Shown: positions 22,623 through 37,158, numbered from the stretch's first letter. The stretch: 64,000 nt of DNA from Rhynchonema sp. JSB1_4 (GCA_030248065.1 JASAMV010004405.1:1-64000); one strand, 5' to 3'. The notes: generated by a model not told the origin, from the sequence alone. Made by a program: numbers and translations.

Positions 22623-24108
22623 CAGGGTTGGGCAAAAAAAGGTTTTTGAAAAAAAAATTTTTTATATTTTTGTTTAAAATTTTTCGGGGGAACAAAATGT
22701 TCTAAAACGTCCAAAAACGACCCTTTTGGGGGTTATTTTTAGTCATTTTTTCTCAAGGGTCGAAAAATTTTCTTCACAAAATCACCTTTGGGGCATGTAT
22801 TTGGTACCTAACATGCCCCAAATGATGTTACACCTTCCCGTAATACATGAGACACAGTATGCATGTACTTACATGGTACTTTGATGCCATACCCCATCGG
22901 GTCAGTCATATACGACTGATTTAGGGCGCGCCCATGTAGGCCTGGGCCAGGGCCGGGGCCGGGGCCATGAAAAATAATCTATGTCCGAGGCCCTGGCCCC
23001 GGCCCCGGCCCTGGCCTACATGGGCGCACCGACAGGGCCGGGGCCGGGGCCGGGCCGGTGCGAAACATTTTTCTGGATAGGCGACGTTTCAACTACAGGG
23101 TTGTCAATAATCCAACATTGGTTTCGTGTATGCAGCTGTGCGTGCGTGTTCGCGTTGGGTGCGCTATTACCTGATTTATCAAGGGCATCGCTGTCTTGTG
23201 TTTTTCTTTAGATTATTACAAATTAGCAAATTGCAAATTCGGGCTGCAGTTTGAAATATTGTTGACAAGACACTGAACTTCTACCTGCAATTATACACAT
23301 ACAGTCCGCCTTTGACCGTGCACATACACGACGTGCGCTTTTCGCTGATTGGTTGAATTATAGGTTACTCGAATATCGCGCAGTCATGTCGTTTACTGTG
23401 GTTGCTCAAACAATTTATGTCATCTGGTGACTTTTCATCAGCCAGTATTTTTAAGAATAAAACGCTTTATATTAATTTGCTTGAACAAATACATATGCAT
23501 AACCTAAATAAAACCCCAAAATGACCGTGCCCTTGATACATCAGGCAACAGCACACCCAACACGAACACATACGCACAGCTGCATATGTATACGAAACCA
23601 ATGTTCGATTATTGACAACCCTGTAGTTCTGACGTCGCCTATCCATAAAATATTTCGCACAGGCCCCGGCCCTGTCGGTGCGCCCATTTAGGCCAGGGCC
23701 GGGGCCGGGGCCCGGGCCCCGGACATACTGTAGATTATTTTTCATGGCCCCGGCCCTGGCCTACATGGGCGCGCCCTTAGGGACCCGACAAGTACTTCTG
23801 CAGCTTATATTCTCAATTCTGTGTGGTTTATTCGACCACAAACTGTTGTGTCTGATACCGCAGAGCACCAATCATCGGTTCATATCAAGCACAGACTGTT
23901 GGACTGGATCGCACCTAAATGACGTAAACACCGTTCATACAGTAAGTGATGCAAACCAAGTCACAGAAAGTGACTTGTCAGTTAAAGGTTGCATTTTTTC
24001 GCGTTTTTGCGAGTTTTCAGGCAAATTTGGTAAAATTTCCCCGAATCTGAGACTTGTTAAAACCAATTGTTTTTAAAAACTTGTTTAAAAATCTTTTTTC
24101 CAACCCTG
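22623..24108. mobile_element. non-autonomous hAT-like element (copy 2) carrying an insertion
   Basis: Ends CAGGGTTGG and CCAACCCTG. The flanks are TCCTTACA and TCCTTACG, an 8-bp duplication with one mismatch. The interior matches the element at 26536-28232 (for example GGGGCATG..TGGTACCTAA and CCCCATCGGGTC). It is interrupted at 22924-23776 by a GC-rich palindrome. Confidence 0.85.
22924..23776. mobile_element. GC-rich palindromic element with TTA duplication
   Basis: Both ends read GGGCGCGCCC, flanked by TTA at 22921-22923 and 23777-23779. The uninterrupted sequence of the sister hAT-like copy confirms the boundaries. Arms of about 290 bases contain CCGGGGCCGGGGCC runs and CTATCCATAAAATATTTCGC-like segments. 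A 3-bp TTA target with GG-starting ends fits PIF/Harbinger-type MITEs. No transposase. Confidence 0.8.
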
Positions 24109-24308
24109 TCCTTACGCGTAGAACCAGAAGTTCATTCCTCGACAGAAAACAGCAGAGAGCCACAAACCAGATCACCCCCAAACGCACCGATGTTTGACAC
24201 TGTCGGTGCCATTCGGTGCTTGCGCATTGCTGGCTGACGCTGCACAGCCGGGGGCTGCATCTTCTCCGGTGTTTACAAAAAACGTGGCCATTATTTTTGA
24301 ATGATTAA

Positions 24309-25666
24309 AGGGTTCCCGCCATATATATGCGACCTTAACTAATCTCAAGGAAACTTGGCACGGTAACTGGCCTTGGTCCAAAACACTCACGGCGAAGAAA
24401 ATTTTTTCCCATATCAGCTCCCTGTCTGAGCCCAGAGGGCTGAAAGGTAAAAAATTTTGACCCTACCCTGCGAAAAATCCTGTTAATTGAATTCCGTACG
24501 TTGGACTTGGCACTACAACCGGTCTTATAACCGTACTGGCGTCTACGGTGCGTTCATTTGAACGGCTTCTGCCCTAGATACGTTAGAGCTAAAATTTTGG
24601 ATTTTGATCGATAAGCAGCAATAACGTTAGCGTTTCGTCGGACACAATATGCCACAATTCCGTCACGACAACAAATGGGCGAAAAATATGACGGAATTTG
24701 CTAAAATGATGAATTTTGGGTAAAATTCATTTATTGCTCGTATTGGTCGCACAATGACCATATGAGAATCCATCCAAAACCACCTTGACTTTCAGGATTC
24801 CAAAGATGAGCCATGCTTAACCACTGCGCTATTTGTATTTCTTACAAAACATTTTCATCTGGTAATAAACCAGCCAGTCAACCACGTTTTTAATGCCTGA
24901 AACATTTCGCTTACTGCATACTTTATGAGTGATGACACGTTGGCGCGCAATGTCAATTTGAATTTTCTGGCTTGTCAATTCAGGAAAAATTTTGGATGGA
25001 TTCTCATATAGTCATTGTGCGACCAATACCTCCAAGGATGCAGATGGACCAACCTAGATTTGCACATAATTAACAACAATTATATTTGTACTATCTGGCG
25101 TGCCATACATCACCTCGGTACATTGTTGTTAAAATAGGAAAATATGACATAGAAGTGTGCGTGCCAGAAAAGGCAAAAAAGTTGAGGCTCACCGTAGTTG
25201 AGCGAGCTTTTGTTGTCGAAACTTATCAGCGGTGGAAAATCGGTCTTTGATCGCTTGAATAGCGTGATAAATGGGCTTTTTCCCCGCGTTACATTAAAGC
25301 CCTGTGTGCTGCCTATGTGGCCCAAAAATACAACGGAAAAATTTTTTTCTAAAATTTGCGTGGTTTTGGCAAAATAGCGCGAGCTGCGGTAGTGCCAAAC
25401 AGTGAATATGGTCGTAAAGTAAAGCCAAGGCGTTCATGAAACATCTGTGACCAAACGGCACACTAAGAACATGCGAACCAGACTGATATTTTATTTTGAA
25501 AGTGCGGAGGTAGGGTCAAAATTTTTTACCTTTCAGCCCTCTGGGCTCAGACAGGGAGCTGATATGGGAAAAAAATTTCTTCGCCGTGAGTGTTTTGGCC
25601 CAAGGCCAGTTACCGTGCCAAGTTTCCTTGAGATTAGTTAAGGTCGCATATATATGGCGGGGACCT
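24309..25666. mobile_element. TTAA-flanked element with 160-bp terminal inverted repeats
   Basis: Left end AGGGTTCCCGCCATATATATG and the inverted right end (CATATATATGGCGGGGACCT), flanked by TTAA at 24305-24308 and 25667-25670. The arms run to about 24465 and from about 25510. The interior holds a TA-type MITE (24743-25026) and no coding region. Confidence 0.8.
24743..25026. mobile_element. TA-flanked MITE, TTGGTCGCACAATGAC family (copy 1)
   Basis: Ends TTGGTCGCACAATGAC and GTCATTGTGCGACCAA, with TA on both sides. Subterminal GGATTCTCATAT is shared by both arms. TGAAACATT at 24898-24906 lies about 15 bases from the dyad centre. Other copies are at 27570-27839 and 48496-48773. Confidence 0.85.
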
Positions 25667-25752
25667 TTAAATTGGATTAGATTTGGCCGAGTGGCCTTGT
25701 AGTCCAATCTGAAACGTTTCATTTTGTATTCAGTCATTGTCGTCTTGTATCC

Positions 25753-26033
25753 AAAGCAGTATAGCCCGTCCAATTGCTCATGAGACGACCTTTTGCAGTT
25801 GGCTGACGACAATTTTGCTGCTTCTCCGCAGATCAATTATAAACCAAAAAAACCACGTGCAAAATACTGTATACACGCATTATCTTTCTATGTTTTTGAA
25901 ACATTTCGATTCAAATAGCATGTTTTGATCGTGTCTTTTTCTCTGCAGATCGATCTGCGGAGGAGCAGCAAAATCTGACCCGGCCTGCTTCAAAAAAGTC
26001 GTCTCATGAGCAATTGACTACATGACTCATACT
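25753..26033. mobile_element. foldback element with TCATGAGACGAC ends (copy 2)
   Basis: CAATTGCTCATGAGACGAC and its inverse, then GATCTGCGGAGGAGCAGCAA-type inner arms. The dyad centre at about 25898 coincides with TGAAACATT at 25897-25905. Confidence 0.72.
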
Positions 26034-26344
26034 CATGACTACACGCACAGCAGTGCACAGTGATATAGCTAGTATTTGCTGCATGGTATGCATCTTAACG
26101 GCTGTTCTCGAAAGATAAGCGCACAGAAAATAAATAACTTTGAAAAACAGGTACACAATGGTACAGAGTATCGGTCATGAAACCGGGCGAAAGCAATGCC
26201 CATTTCCAATTACCAGTGATGGAAACCTGTGATCAAACGTTATGCATTTGATTAGCCAACGAAAAACATACTGTATATGTAATTTGTGGCTGCTCTGAGA
26301 CCGTCTGCATCAGTCAGTTTGCACAATCTACGGTCCAAAGAATG

Positions 26345-26535
26345 CTATAGCACATTTGGCCCGTTAATCGAGCTCAACAGAAACTGAGGAAGATCAATTG
26401 GAAACCCAGGGTGATAGCGTAAAGTATCGGCAACCATATTGTAAAGGTTGATATTAGCCTTCGCGTTTGTCATGGATGTTGTCGGGTGCTCTGCTAGATC
26501 AGATGAAAATGTTTTGTGAGAATCACAAATAGCAC
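26345..26535 (-). other. short open frame, origin unknown
   Basis: The minus strand is open for about 60 codons up to a stop near 26345 and has a balanced composition. I recognise no family and no splice partner. Its left side resembles the flank of the MITE at 48496-48773, so it may be repeat-derived. Listed with low confidence. Confidence 0.2.
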
Positions 26536-26627
26536 CAGGGTTGGGCAAAATTTTTTTAAAAAAAAGTTTTTAAAAAAAAATTTTTTAAAAAGTTTTTTTA
26601 ATTTTCGGGGGAACAAATTGTTCTTAA

Positions 26628-26754
26628 GGCCTAACTATACTTCGTTCTCTCAGAGATGGTTGGCGCGCGCTGATTGGCTGTTGAACATACATGGACCAAT
26701 CAGCGCGCGAGAATTTGTTCTTTGTTCTCTGAGAGAACGAAGTATAGTTAGGCC
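26628..26754. mobile_element. 127-bp TTAA-flanked palindrome
   Basis: GGCCTAACTATACTTCG and its inverse at the other end, then TCTCTCAGAG and GCGCGCTGATTGG arms. TTAA is at 26624-26627 and 26755-26758, the latter shared with the next element. Confidence 0.82.
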
Positions 26755-26758
26755 TTAA

Positions 26759-27403
26759 AGGGGGCCTTTCGCATTTCAAACCGCCTTCAAACTTTGCACG
26801 CATTTGAATATTGTTCAGGGCGTTGTTAAACTCTCACGCACCAAGAATCCAATTTGCAGCATGCGACCAGGAGATGCACTTCAAGAGGAACATCCGGGAA
26901 CAAAGTGTGCCGCGGACCAGCCCAATTTATACCTGCGCATTCAGGCAAACTGCTTGATCAAAAAGGTGTCAAGGCGAATGAATGTTTCGCATGAAACGTG
27001 CAACACCGCTAACTATGGAATTTCGCTTTTCTTTATATTTCGAATTTCAACGAATTGTTCCAGCGCGACAAGCAGACCTTGAAACATTTAGCAGCCACGC
27101 ATGAACAATTCGTTGCAATTCGAAATAAAAAGAAAAGAGAAATTCTATAGTGAGGCAGGGGCAGATATCGTGCGAAACATTCTGCGACTTGACCGCCCTT
27201 GTCATCAGGCGAGTTGCCTGAATGCGCAGGTAGAAATTGGGCTGGTCCACATTTGAGTTTGTTCGCGGATGTTCCTCTTGAAGAGCATCTCCTGGCCGCA
27301 TGCTGAACGTTAGACCTTCGGTGTGTGTGACTTTTATGACGCATTGACCGCTGTCTAAACACATGCGAAGTGTGAAGGGGGTTTGAAATGCGAAAGGCCC
27401 CCT
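26759..27403. mobile_element. 645-bp TTAA-flanked palindrome
   Basis: Ends AGGGGGCCTTTCGCATTTC and GAAATGCGAAAGGCCCCCT, TTAA on both sides (26755-26758 and 27404-27407). Arms of about 310 bases. The dyad centre (27081) falls on TGAAACATT at 27080-27088. The open frames of about 90-110 codons are arm translations. Confidence 0.85.
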
Positions 27404-27569
27404 TTAAAACGTCAAAAAATGGCCTTTTGGGGGTTATTTTTTGTCATTTTTTCTCAAGGGTCGAAAAATTTTCTTCACAAAATCACTTTTGGGGCATGTT
27501 TGGTACCTAAGATGCCCCAAATGATGTTATTATACCTACCCGTGATACATGAGACACCGTATGCATGTA

Positions 27570-27839
27570 TTGGTTGCACAATGACTATATAAGAATCCAT
27601 CCAAAAATTTTCCTGAATGGTAAGGCACGTCTCGCTGCAGATCACAAGCGTTATATTTATATTTTTTCCAAAACATTTCTGGCGATATTACAGTGAAGCT
27701 GCTTGAACACAGTGAGCGTGATATCGGCAGAAATGTTTCGGAAAAAATATAAATAGACCGCTTGTGATCTGGAGCGAGACGTGCCTTACCATTCAGGAAA
27801 ATTTTTGGATGGATTCTTATATAGTCATTGTGCGACCAA
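27570..27839. mobile_element. TA-flanked MITE, TTGGTCGCACAATGAC family (copy 2)
   Basis: Inserted in the hAT-like element at a TA that is unoccupied in copy 2 (near 22877), so both boundaries and the TA duplication are visible. The arms include GAATCCATCCAAAAATTTTC and its inverse. Confidence 0.88.
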
Positions 27840-28240
27840 TACCTACATGGTACTTCGATGTCATACCCCATCGGGTCGGTTATATACGACTGATTCAGCG
27901 ACCCGACAAGTATTTCGGCAGCTTATATTCTCAATTCTGTGTGGTTTATGAGTGAATCTTGTTTATTCGACCACAAGCTGTTGTGTCTGAAATTGATACC
28001 ACAGAGCAGCAATCACCAGTCCATATTAAGCACAGACTTGGATCGCACCGAAATGGCGTAAACACCCTTCATACGTGATACAAACCAAGTCACAAAGGTG
28101 ACTTGTCAATTAAAGTTGCATTTTTTCGCGTTTTTGCGCGTTTTTAGGCAAATTTGGTCAAATTTCACTGAATCTGGGACTTTTTAAAAAAAAAATTTTT
28201 AAACTTGTTAAAAAATTTTTTTTCCAACCCTGAATAGCAC

Positions 28241-29065
28241 AGTGGTTTAGAGTGACTGAACGTGAAAATCAGGATTGATTTGATGAATTCTTATTATCTT
28301 AAACTTAGTAAATGGACACAATGAAACGTGCTCTATTGACGTTGAAATTCTTATTGTTATTGTATTCCTTTTCGTATGTATATCCTCTTTCTTAGACTAT
28401 CGCTTATTATAGATGCAGGTGGAAAAAACGATTTTTTTTTTCGTGAAAAAAAAGCGAAAAAAACCTTTTTTCAGTGAAATATATTTTTTCGGAAAAAGTG
28501 CACGACGGATTTTGAACTGAAAAGTGTCAAAATTGTAGCAAACAACCTGTTTTGCAGAAACATACGTGTTCAAGTGTTTTCCAGCACTTTTGCGGCTTTT
28601 ATTCGCACTTTCTCGACAGGATTACCTTTCATACACCTTTTTAGCGCACAATGTGCCAAATATACACCATTTTGACCGGTGCCCGAATGTGGCTCGGATA
28701 AATATCGAAAAATACATTTTTTTCAGTAAATGTATTTTTCCGGATAATTGCAACTACATATATCGCTCATGTAAAGTTTTGATTTTTGTTTTCAAGTGTC
28801 ATGCGTTTTTTCACTTTAGCTCGTGTTCGTGTTCCTGCGGCATGCGAAACAAAGGTGAACTGAACGTTTACATACTGAACGGGCTGAACTAGAAACTTTC
28901 GGGAGTTGATATTCATCTGAATTCTCACAAAAATGGAGTAGCAAAAAACCATTAGAAAGATTGAAAATCTTGTTTTGTCTTTCGAACTAAAAGAGAAAGG
29001 AAATCGGCTGTAATGCGCTCATAGTCTCTAAAAACCTAAAACATAGAGGTGAGAAAAACAAGTAA
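28241..29065. other. no gene recognised
   Basis: AT-rich sequence with poly-T and poly-A runs near 28430-28490. The first 80 bases continue the TTGGTCGCAC-type MITE flank into which the hAT-like element jumped. No exon with splice context was seen. Confidence 0.4.
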
Positions 29066-29262
29066 AGGCAAACTGCACCAACACCAGCCCGATTTCGGAG
29101 GTGGTGTGCTTGCAAAAAAACGAATAGAAAGAGAAAATCATCATGCTCCACTTTGTATTCTTCAACGTGTAACATTTCCCAAATCAGCAGCCACGTATGA
29201 ATGTTTCACTATTCTGCCAGCTGCGAAATCGGGCTCGTGTTGGCGTAGTTTGCCTTTATATG
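29066..29262. mobile_element. GCCAACACGAGC-family MITE
   Basis: TAAAGGCAAACTGCACCAACA at the left and GGCGTAGTTTGCCTTTA at the right give near-complete inverted ends with TA flanks. It carries the ACGAATAGAAAGAGAAAAT module and AATGTTTCA at 29200-29208. Confidence 0.78.
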
Positions 29263-29319
29263 TACATAATAGTCTTTCCTTATTATATTGGCCCAAACAC
29301 CCACTCAACGTGCGATCCA

Positions 29320-29518
29320 GTTGGTCCTAGCTGAGGTCGAAATTGTGCGATTCACCTTGAAAAAAGAGAAATCAGACGTCGCACGCCACGTAAGAAGCCA
29401 GCGCACGAAACAATGTTTCAGGCTTCTGGTGACGTTGGCGGCGTGCATGTCACGTGTGATTTTTCTTTCTTTGCATTTTCAAGGGGAGTCATGTAATTTC
29501 GACCTCAGCTAGGAGTTG
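29320..29518. mobile_element. about 200-bp foldback centred on AATGTTTCA
   Basis: CCTAGCTGAGGTCGAAATT and AATTTCGACCTCAGCTAGG are the outer inverted repeats; AGAAGCC / GGCTTCT pair near the centre. The dyad centre (about 29419) coincides with AATGTTTCA at 29412-29420. Confidence 0.75.
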
Positions 29519-30214
29519 GCTTACAACGTTGACACGGCTTCCTTTGACTTGCATAATATGGACATACTATATATGAACACTCTTAGGGCATGCCTTTAGG
29601 TGCTATACTTACAAACAGGTTAGCTCTGTCTGACTGTTGAAATCCCCAAAGCAATTCGAAACTCCCCAACAGCTCATGCAGGCAGGCGCGTTTCAGAGGA
29701 GACCGTTTTTTCAGTTTGTTTGTTTGGCTTTATTTTTGGATTTGGCTTGTAGCTGTGGAGAGGGTGCAAACCAATCGCTTGTATATGTAGCTTGTAATGC
29801 AGCAGCACAACAAACCCAAGAGAGAAGCTCGCAAGCACAAGTACATGCAAGCCACGTAGGGTTGGGTTGTGGTCTGGCTCTGGCAAAGGGTTTCTGCTGT
29901 AATTGGCCGACAGCGGGTAAACAGAGGGGGAGGGATTTACGCTCCAAAACGACAAATGAGTCATGTGATATCGCACATTATCCAACGTACACAGAAAACA
30001 CTTTTCAGATATCAGAGAGAGGCCGGGGGCGCCGCGAGCCTTTTTTGCTATGGTTTGAAGCGTGACCATGGCCGCTTTGCACGTATTGTGTACCCGAATT
30101 GCTTGCTCACGCAGGCAGTACCGTCCAGTTTCTTTATATTGACGCTCTTTGCGACTTTGTGACTTGAGAATTGTGTGATAAAGAACGCACAACGAAATTC
30201 TTTGTGAACGAAAG

Positions 30215-30300
30215 AGATGCTAAGGTCTGGGACTCGAATCCAGGCCATCCGCCTAACCGCTGCATCACACTCTACCGCAGAGTGTGATGCATCTGCCGAT
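30215..30300 (-). pseudogene. tRNA-like fragment joined to a perfect hairpin
   Basis: On the minus strand GGATTCGAGTCCC resembles a B box and GCAGCGGTTAGGCG an A-box region. Adjacent, TGCATCACACTCT and AGAGTGTGATGCA form a 13-bp hairpin with a 5-base loop. No full cloverleaf can be drawn. Confidence 0.4.
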
Positions 30301-30939
30301 TAGAATGACGCTAAACGTTGTGCATACTAATCGACAGAAGGAAAATGTACTACATGCAGAAAATTGACCGGCCTAATGATCGTGTCTACAAAGGGCTGGA
30401 CTGTGTCACTGTGCAAGCTTGGCGCTCAAAGCGCGCATTTGTTTCACAGAGTTTGTTTTATCTGAATACATTTGATACTAGAAATGGCGCATACCTACTT
30501 TTGTTCCTCGCGTATCCCGGATTTCCGACGGACATAACATCAACACCACCGCAACACGTTTCGCTCGATTTATTGACATCGAGTGTCGCGGTACCGGAAT
30601 TCGGAACCTCCCCGGGTACCAGAACTGATAACTGTCGGAACCCAGCTGCGCAGCGATATATTGAAGTGTTTCTTTTGCATATGCATCGCAAGGCTTGCCA
30701 ATCCCGCCCCATATCTGCGAATGACATGCATAAGAGCTTTCAGTCATAAAAACGCGCCCGCATGGGTAAAGGCAGTCGCTCAAGTGCAGCGCACACGCTG
30801 GCGGGGATCCAGGGAAGGGGCACAGGGGCCCCATCCCCCTTTGGTCAAAGGGGAACCAATAGAGGCACAACTTGAAGGAAAAAGAGCCCAATGTACAGCA
30901 TCACTGGAATTCCATTGTCCAAATTAGGAAAGCTTCGCG

Positions 30940-31625
30940 CGTCCAGGGAGCACTTTCTATTTCGTACAAATTGTAAGTTCTTACAAAAAAACGCTACAAT
31001 TTGTACCCAGGTACCAAAGTCACTTCACGCAGTTACAATTGTGAGTGATACAATTGTAAGAAGTTACAATTGTAACTGGGTACAATTATACCCAGCTAAA
31101 GTACATTTCTAATTTCGTTGCCTCACGCATTCTTACAGACGCAGGGAAAAACCCCAACGAAAACAAAGAGAAAAAACAGTGAACAAGCCACGCAGCTGGC
31201 TCGTGTGCTTTTGTGTTTCGCCCGCTGTGTGTGTCGCTGCGGGCCTGTTCACTGTGTTCGACAGTCGAAGCAGGCAACAAGCTCAACACACAGTGAACAA
31301 GCCACGCATTGTTAGAAAGAGAAAAATTGTAGCTGGGTGCACACCGGTGGGACCGTCTTAACTCGACACAATTTGATTGTTTATCCATTATTTGACCTGG
31401 GCCCGATTTTTTAAATAATGTTTATCATCTCTAGATGCAATTTATTAGAAACTAATTTTATCAAACATGCGTTTTCATGGTTGCCTAAGCGAAAGAAAAT
31501 CGTGCCATCGAAACATTTTTAGCTCTATTGTATCCAGCTACAAAAAATTGTAACTGGCTACAAAATTATTGTGGAAAGTGGATTTACAATTGCTTGTAAC
31601 TTTGGCTACAATTTGCAAGTTTTTA
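30940..31625. repeat. ACAATTGTAA-rich element with a nested foldback relative
   Basis: TACAATTGTAACTGGGTACA-type sequence at 30965-31090 recurs in altered form at 31310-31340 and 31535-31620. Between them (about 31097-31350) lies a diverged copy of the GTAAATTTCC foldback (TTTCTAATTTCGTTGCCTC, GGCAACAAGCTCAACACAC). Confidence 0.5.
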
Positions 31626-32249
31626 TTGCATGAAATAGAAGTGCTCCCAGTACTCTTATTTTCCATTTCACGTGCGTGAAATTTGGTGGTGGCGCATGCA
31701 CAAAAGCCAAATTCCCTCATCTGCTCTCTTTTTGTTTGGATTATGGCATAAAAATCCAAGTTATCAACAGTAACCTGATAAATACGATTTTTAAGATAGC
31801 CCCACGCCTACGAAAAAAAACCCTGGATCCAACAGAAAAACTCAAACGATAAGGCGGGCGCATTCGAATTAGGCGGCGGTGGCGAAACAGCGCAAATTTC
31901 CATTCTAAATTGCAAACGAAGACAGATCTGTGCTTAGTTGTCCTGTCGTTGATACAGCACCACTCTCTGGAACAGCAAATGACTCATACTATTCACAAAT
32001 GGCTCAACTGTTCCCAAACATGTTCACTTCATGGTGGCCTTCATGTTCCGCAAACGAATAACCAACCCACTATGCACGTACATAGACGACATAAAGAAGT
32101 GTTTCAGTGGAGGAGCAAACATTACACACTCACAACGAGAATTGTACAGGCTCGTAATATATACCAAACAAGGTACACAGGTTACTAACGTTTTCACTTT
32201 CGGTGCACCAGGTCATCGTCAGTGCAAGTGCACCATGATGACCCAAATG

Positions 32250-33000
32250 TGAGCATGCAAAGGCCGGTGTCGGTTTTTACTCTGCCCGGCAGTGACAGTC
32301 AGAAATTTGTGACTGCCCGTTCGGTCAGCTCATTAAAGGTGGAATTATAGTTGGTTGACGACCTGTTGCGCCCAAAAGGTCGTCAGCGACCAAGCGCCCA
32401 AATTTTGCGTTGGTTTTGGGCGCCAAGTCGCGTGGTCGTTTGGGCGCGCGGTCGCAGCTGGTCGCAACGAATAGAAAGAGAAAATGAATAATAGAAGCAC
32501 TCTGGCCCCGAGGCTTAGGCAGGCCTGCTGCATGAATTCTGGCAGTTGAGAACGGCTTGTTTTGGTCAGAAAAAATTTAAAAAAAACAGGAACTCCGTTA
32601 CGACTGAAATACCGGCAATGCATATCGATTTTATAGCCGACGACCACTTGCAAAGTTGAAAATTTTCAACTCGTGGTCGCGACCATTTTTGGTGGTCGCA
32701 GCAGGTCGCAGCCTGGGGTCGTCGACACCCAGTTATAGTTGGTCGCGCTCAACTATAACAGGGTGTTAGCGGCCACTATGGTCGGCGGGTCGTTGCGCCC
32801 AAAAATTGTGGTCGTGACCCAACTATAATTCCACCTTAACAGATCAAGAACAGTAGACGGCAGACAGAGCGGAGCACGCAATCACAGCTGGCAATAACTG
32901 CCTTTCCGGGCACTTCTGCGTGATAGGTGTACCGACTTCTCCGAATTTTTACTTCTACTTCCCGGAAGTCAATGCAAATCGACTTTTATACTCGCATTAA
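32250..33000. repeat. dispersed repeat interrupted by a TTAA element
   Basis: GCAGTGACAGTCAGAAATTTG, GACTGCCCGTTCGGTCAGCTCA and TTCTACTTCCCGGAAG match 61090-61325 in the same order. The copy here is split by the insertion at 32337-32835; the other copy is not. Confidence 0.7.
32337..32835. mobile_element. TTAA-flanked element with AGGTGGAATTATAGTTGG ends
   Basis: Ends AGGTGGAATTATAGTTGG and CCAACTATAATTCCACC, TTAA at 32333-32336 and 32836-32839. The interior is rich in GGTCGC/GCGACC and carries ACGAATAGAAAGAGAAAAT at about 32467-32485, the same module found in the GCCAACACGAGC MITEs. Confidence 0.82.
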
Positions 33001-33132
33001 CGCACAACTTGTTTGTGCAAACGCACAAAGTAATGTGCACAGAGAGCTGGGTCCGCACTCCGGAGGGCACACTAGTCGACTCTAACTACACTAGTCAATT
33101 ATAACTACACTAGTCAATTATAACTACTACCT

Positions 33133-33475
33133 GTACTATACGTAAAGTCCGTCCACCAACTCATGGCACTTTGTGTTGCTGCTGGCTGGTTTGTTCCCTT
33201 CCTCCACGTTCTAATGAAAGAGAAACTGAGCGTGAGCGATTTTACAAAAAAAACTAAAAAAACCAATAAAATGTGTCGAAAACGATTGAATTCGATCAAA
33301 TTTAAAATTAAATTAAATTAAAATCTATAAAACACGTCGATTTCAAAAAAACAGCTATTTAGGAGCCAAAATAATTTTTTCGGAAACTCAATTTCTTTTT
33401 CATTAGAACGTGGAGGAAGGGAACAAGTCGGACAGCAGCAACACAAAGTGCCATGAGCTGGTGGACGGACTATAC
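33133..33475. mobile_element. TA-flanked foldback, CATGGCACTTTGTG family (copy 1)
   Basis: Inverted arms CACCAACTCATGGCACTTTG and CAAAGTGCCATGAGCTGGTG, then CCTCCACGTTCTAATG and its inverse. The inner part is AT-rich (TTAAATTAAATTAAA). A copy about 90 percent alike is at 44509-44842. Confidence 0.78.
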
Positions 33476-34117
33476 AGTATAATACACGGCGTACAAACAG
33501 ACATGCGTATAAAGTGGTATGTATTTTCTTTTCATTGCAGTGAATCCGTTTCTGTTCCGGGTTCACTTTGCCTGGATGAGCACAGTACGTAAGTAACGTT
33601 GAAAGAAAAAAACCACGTTATTGTAAGGTTTCCGAGCAAAAAAGGCTGTCCTTCTGTAACCGAATTATGCACAGCGCTCCAGGTGGTACACTGGTAAACA
33701 AGTAAGGTGCACTCATGAAGTATACCCGGTGTATGTATTACCTACTGTAGTATACATACCTCCAGAATGAAAATAAACGGGAGCGCATTCAATCCAACAA
33801 CACCGCAGCGCGACCTGTGCCGGGGGTTACAAATCAGGTTCACCGGAACCAATCAAACTTCCACCCATATGTCTACTTGAAGTTGACAAGAAATGACAAG
33901 GTACTGTATACCTATACATACCGTTGCAGCGAGCCAGCCAGGAAAATATTTCCGTCCAAATATGAAAAATTATACGCCACATGATCAAAATGCGCGCCAA
34001 AATGTGTACGCTATAGTGTGTTAGCATAAACAGCGCACTGTTGCGTGTGTGCGTGCAAAAATGGCAAGTGCCTGAGGGCAGTTTTGCGCTATGTGTCACT
34101 GTTATGGCTGTTTATGT

Positions 34118-37150
<3,033 letters not shown>

Positions 37151-37158
37151 TATTTCAG
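37151..37158 (+). promoter_or_regulatory. strong acceptor upstream of the Kunitz start (possible trans-splice site)
   Basis: tatttcag at 37151-37158 lies 40 bases before the ATG at 37199, with no upstream coding exon visible. In nematodes such a solitary acceptor often receives a spliced leader; it could equally close an untranslated first exon. Confidence 0.4.

Larger units (their letters stand above)
26536..28232. mobile_element. non-autonomous hAT-like element (copy 3) with three nested insertions
   Basis: Ends CAGGGTTGG and CCAACCCTG, flanked by a perfect 8-bp duplication, AATAGCAC, at 26528-26535 and 28233-28240. The unoccupied target exists as a paralogue at 48690-48720 (AATAGCACAGT in the same context), confirming the duplication. 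Nested inside are TTAA elements at 26628-26754 and 26759-27403 and a TA MITE at 27570-27839. Confidence 0.9.
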
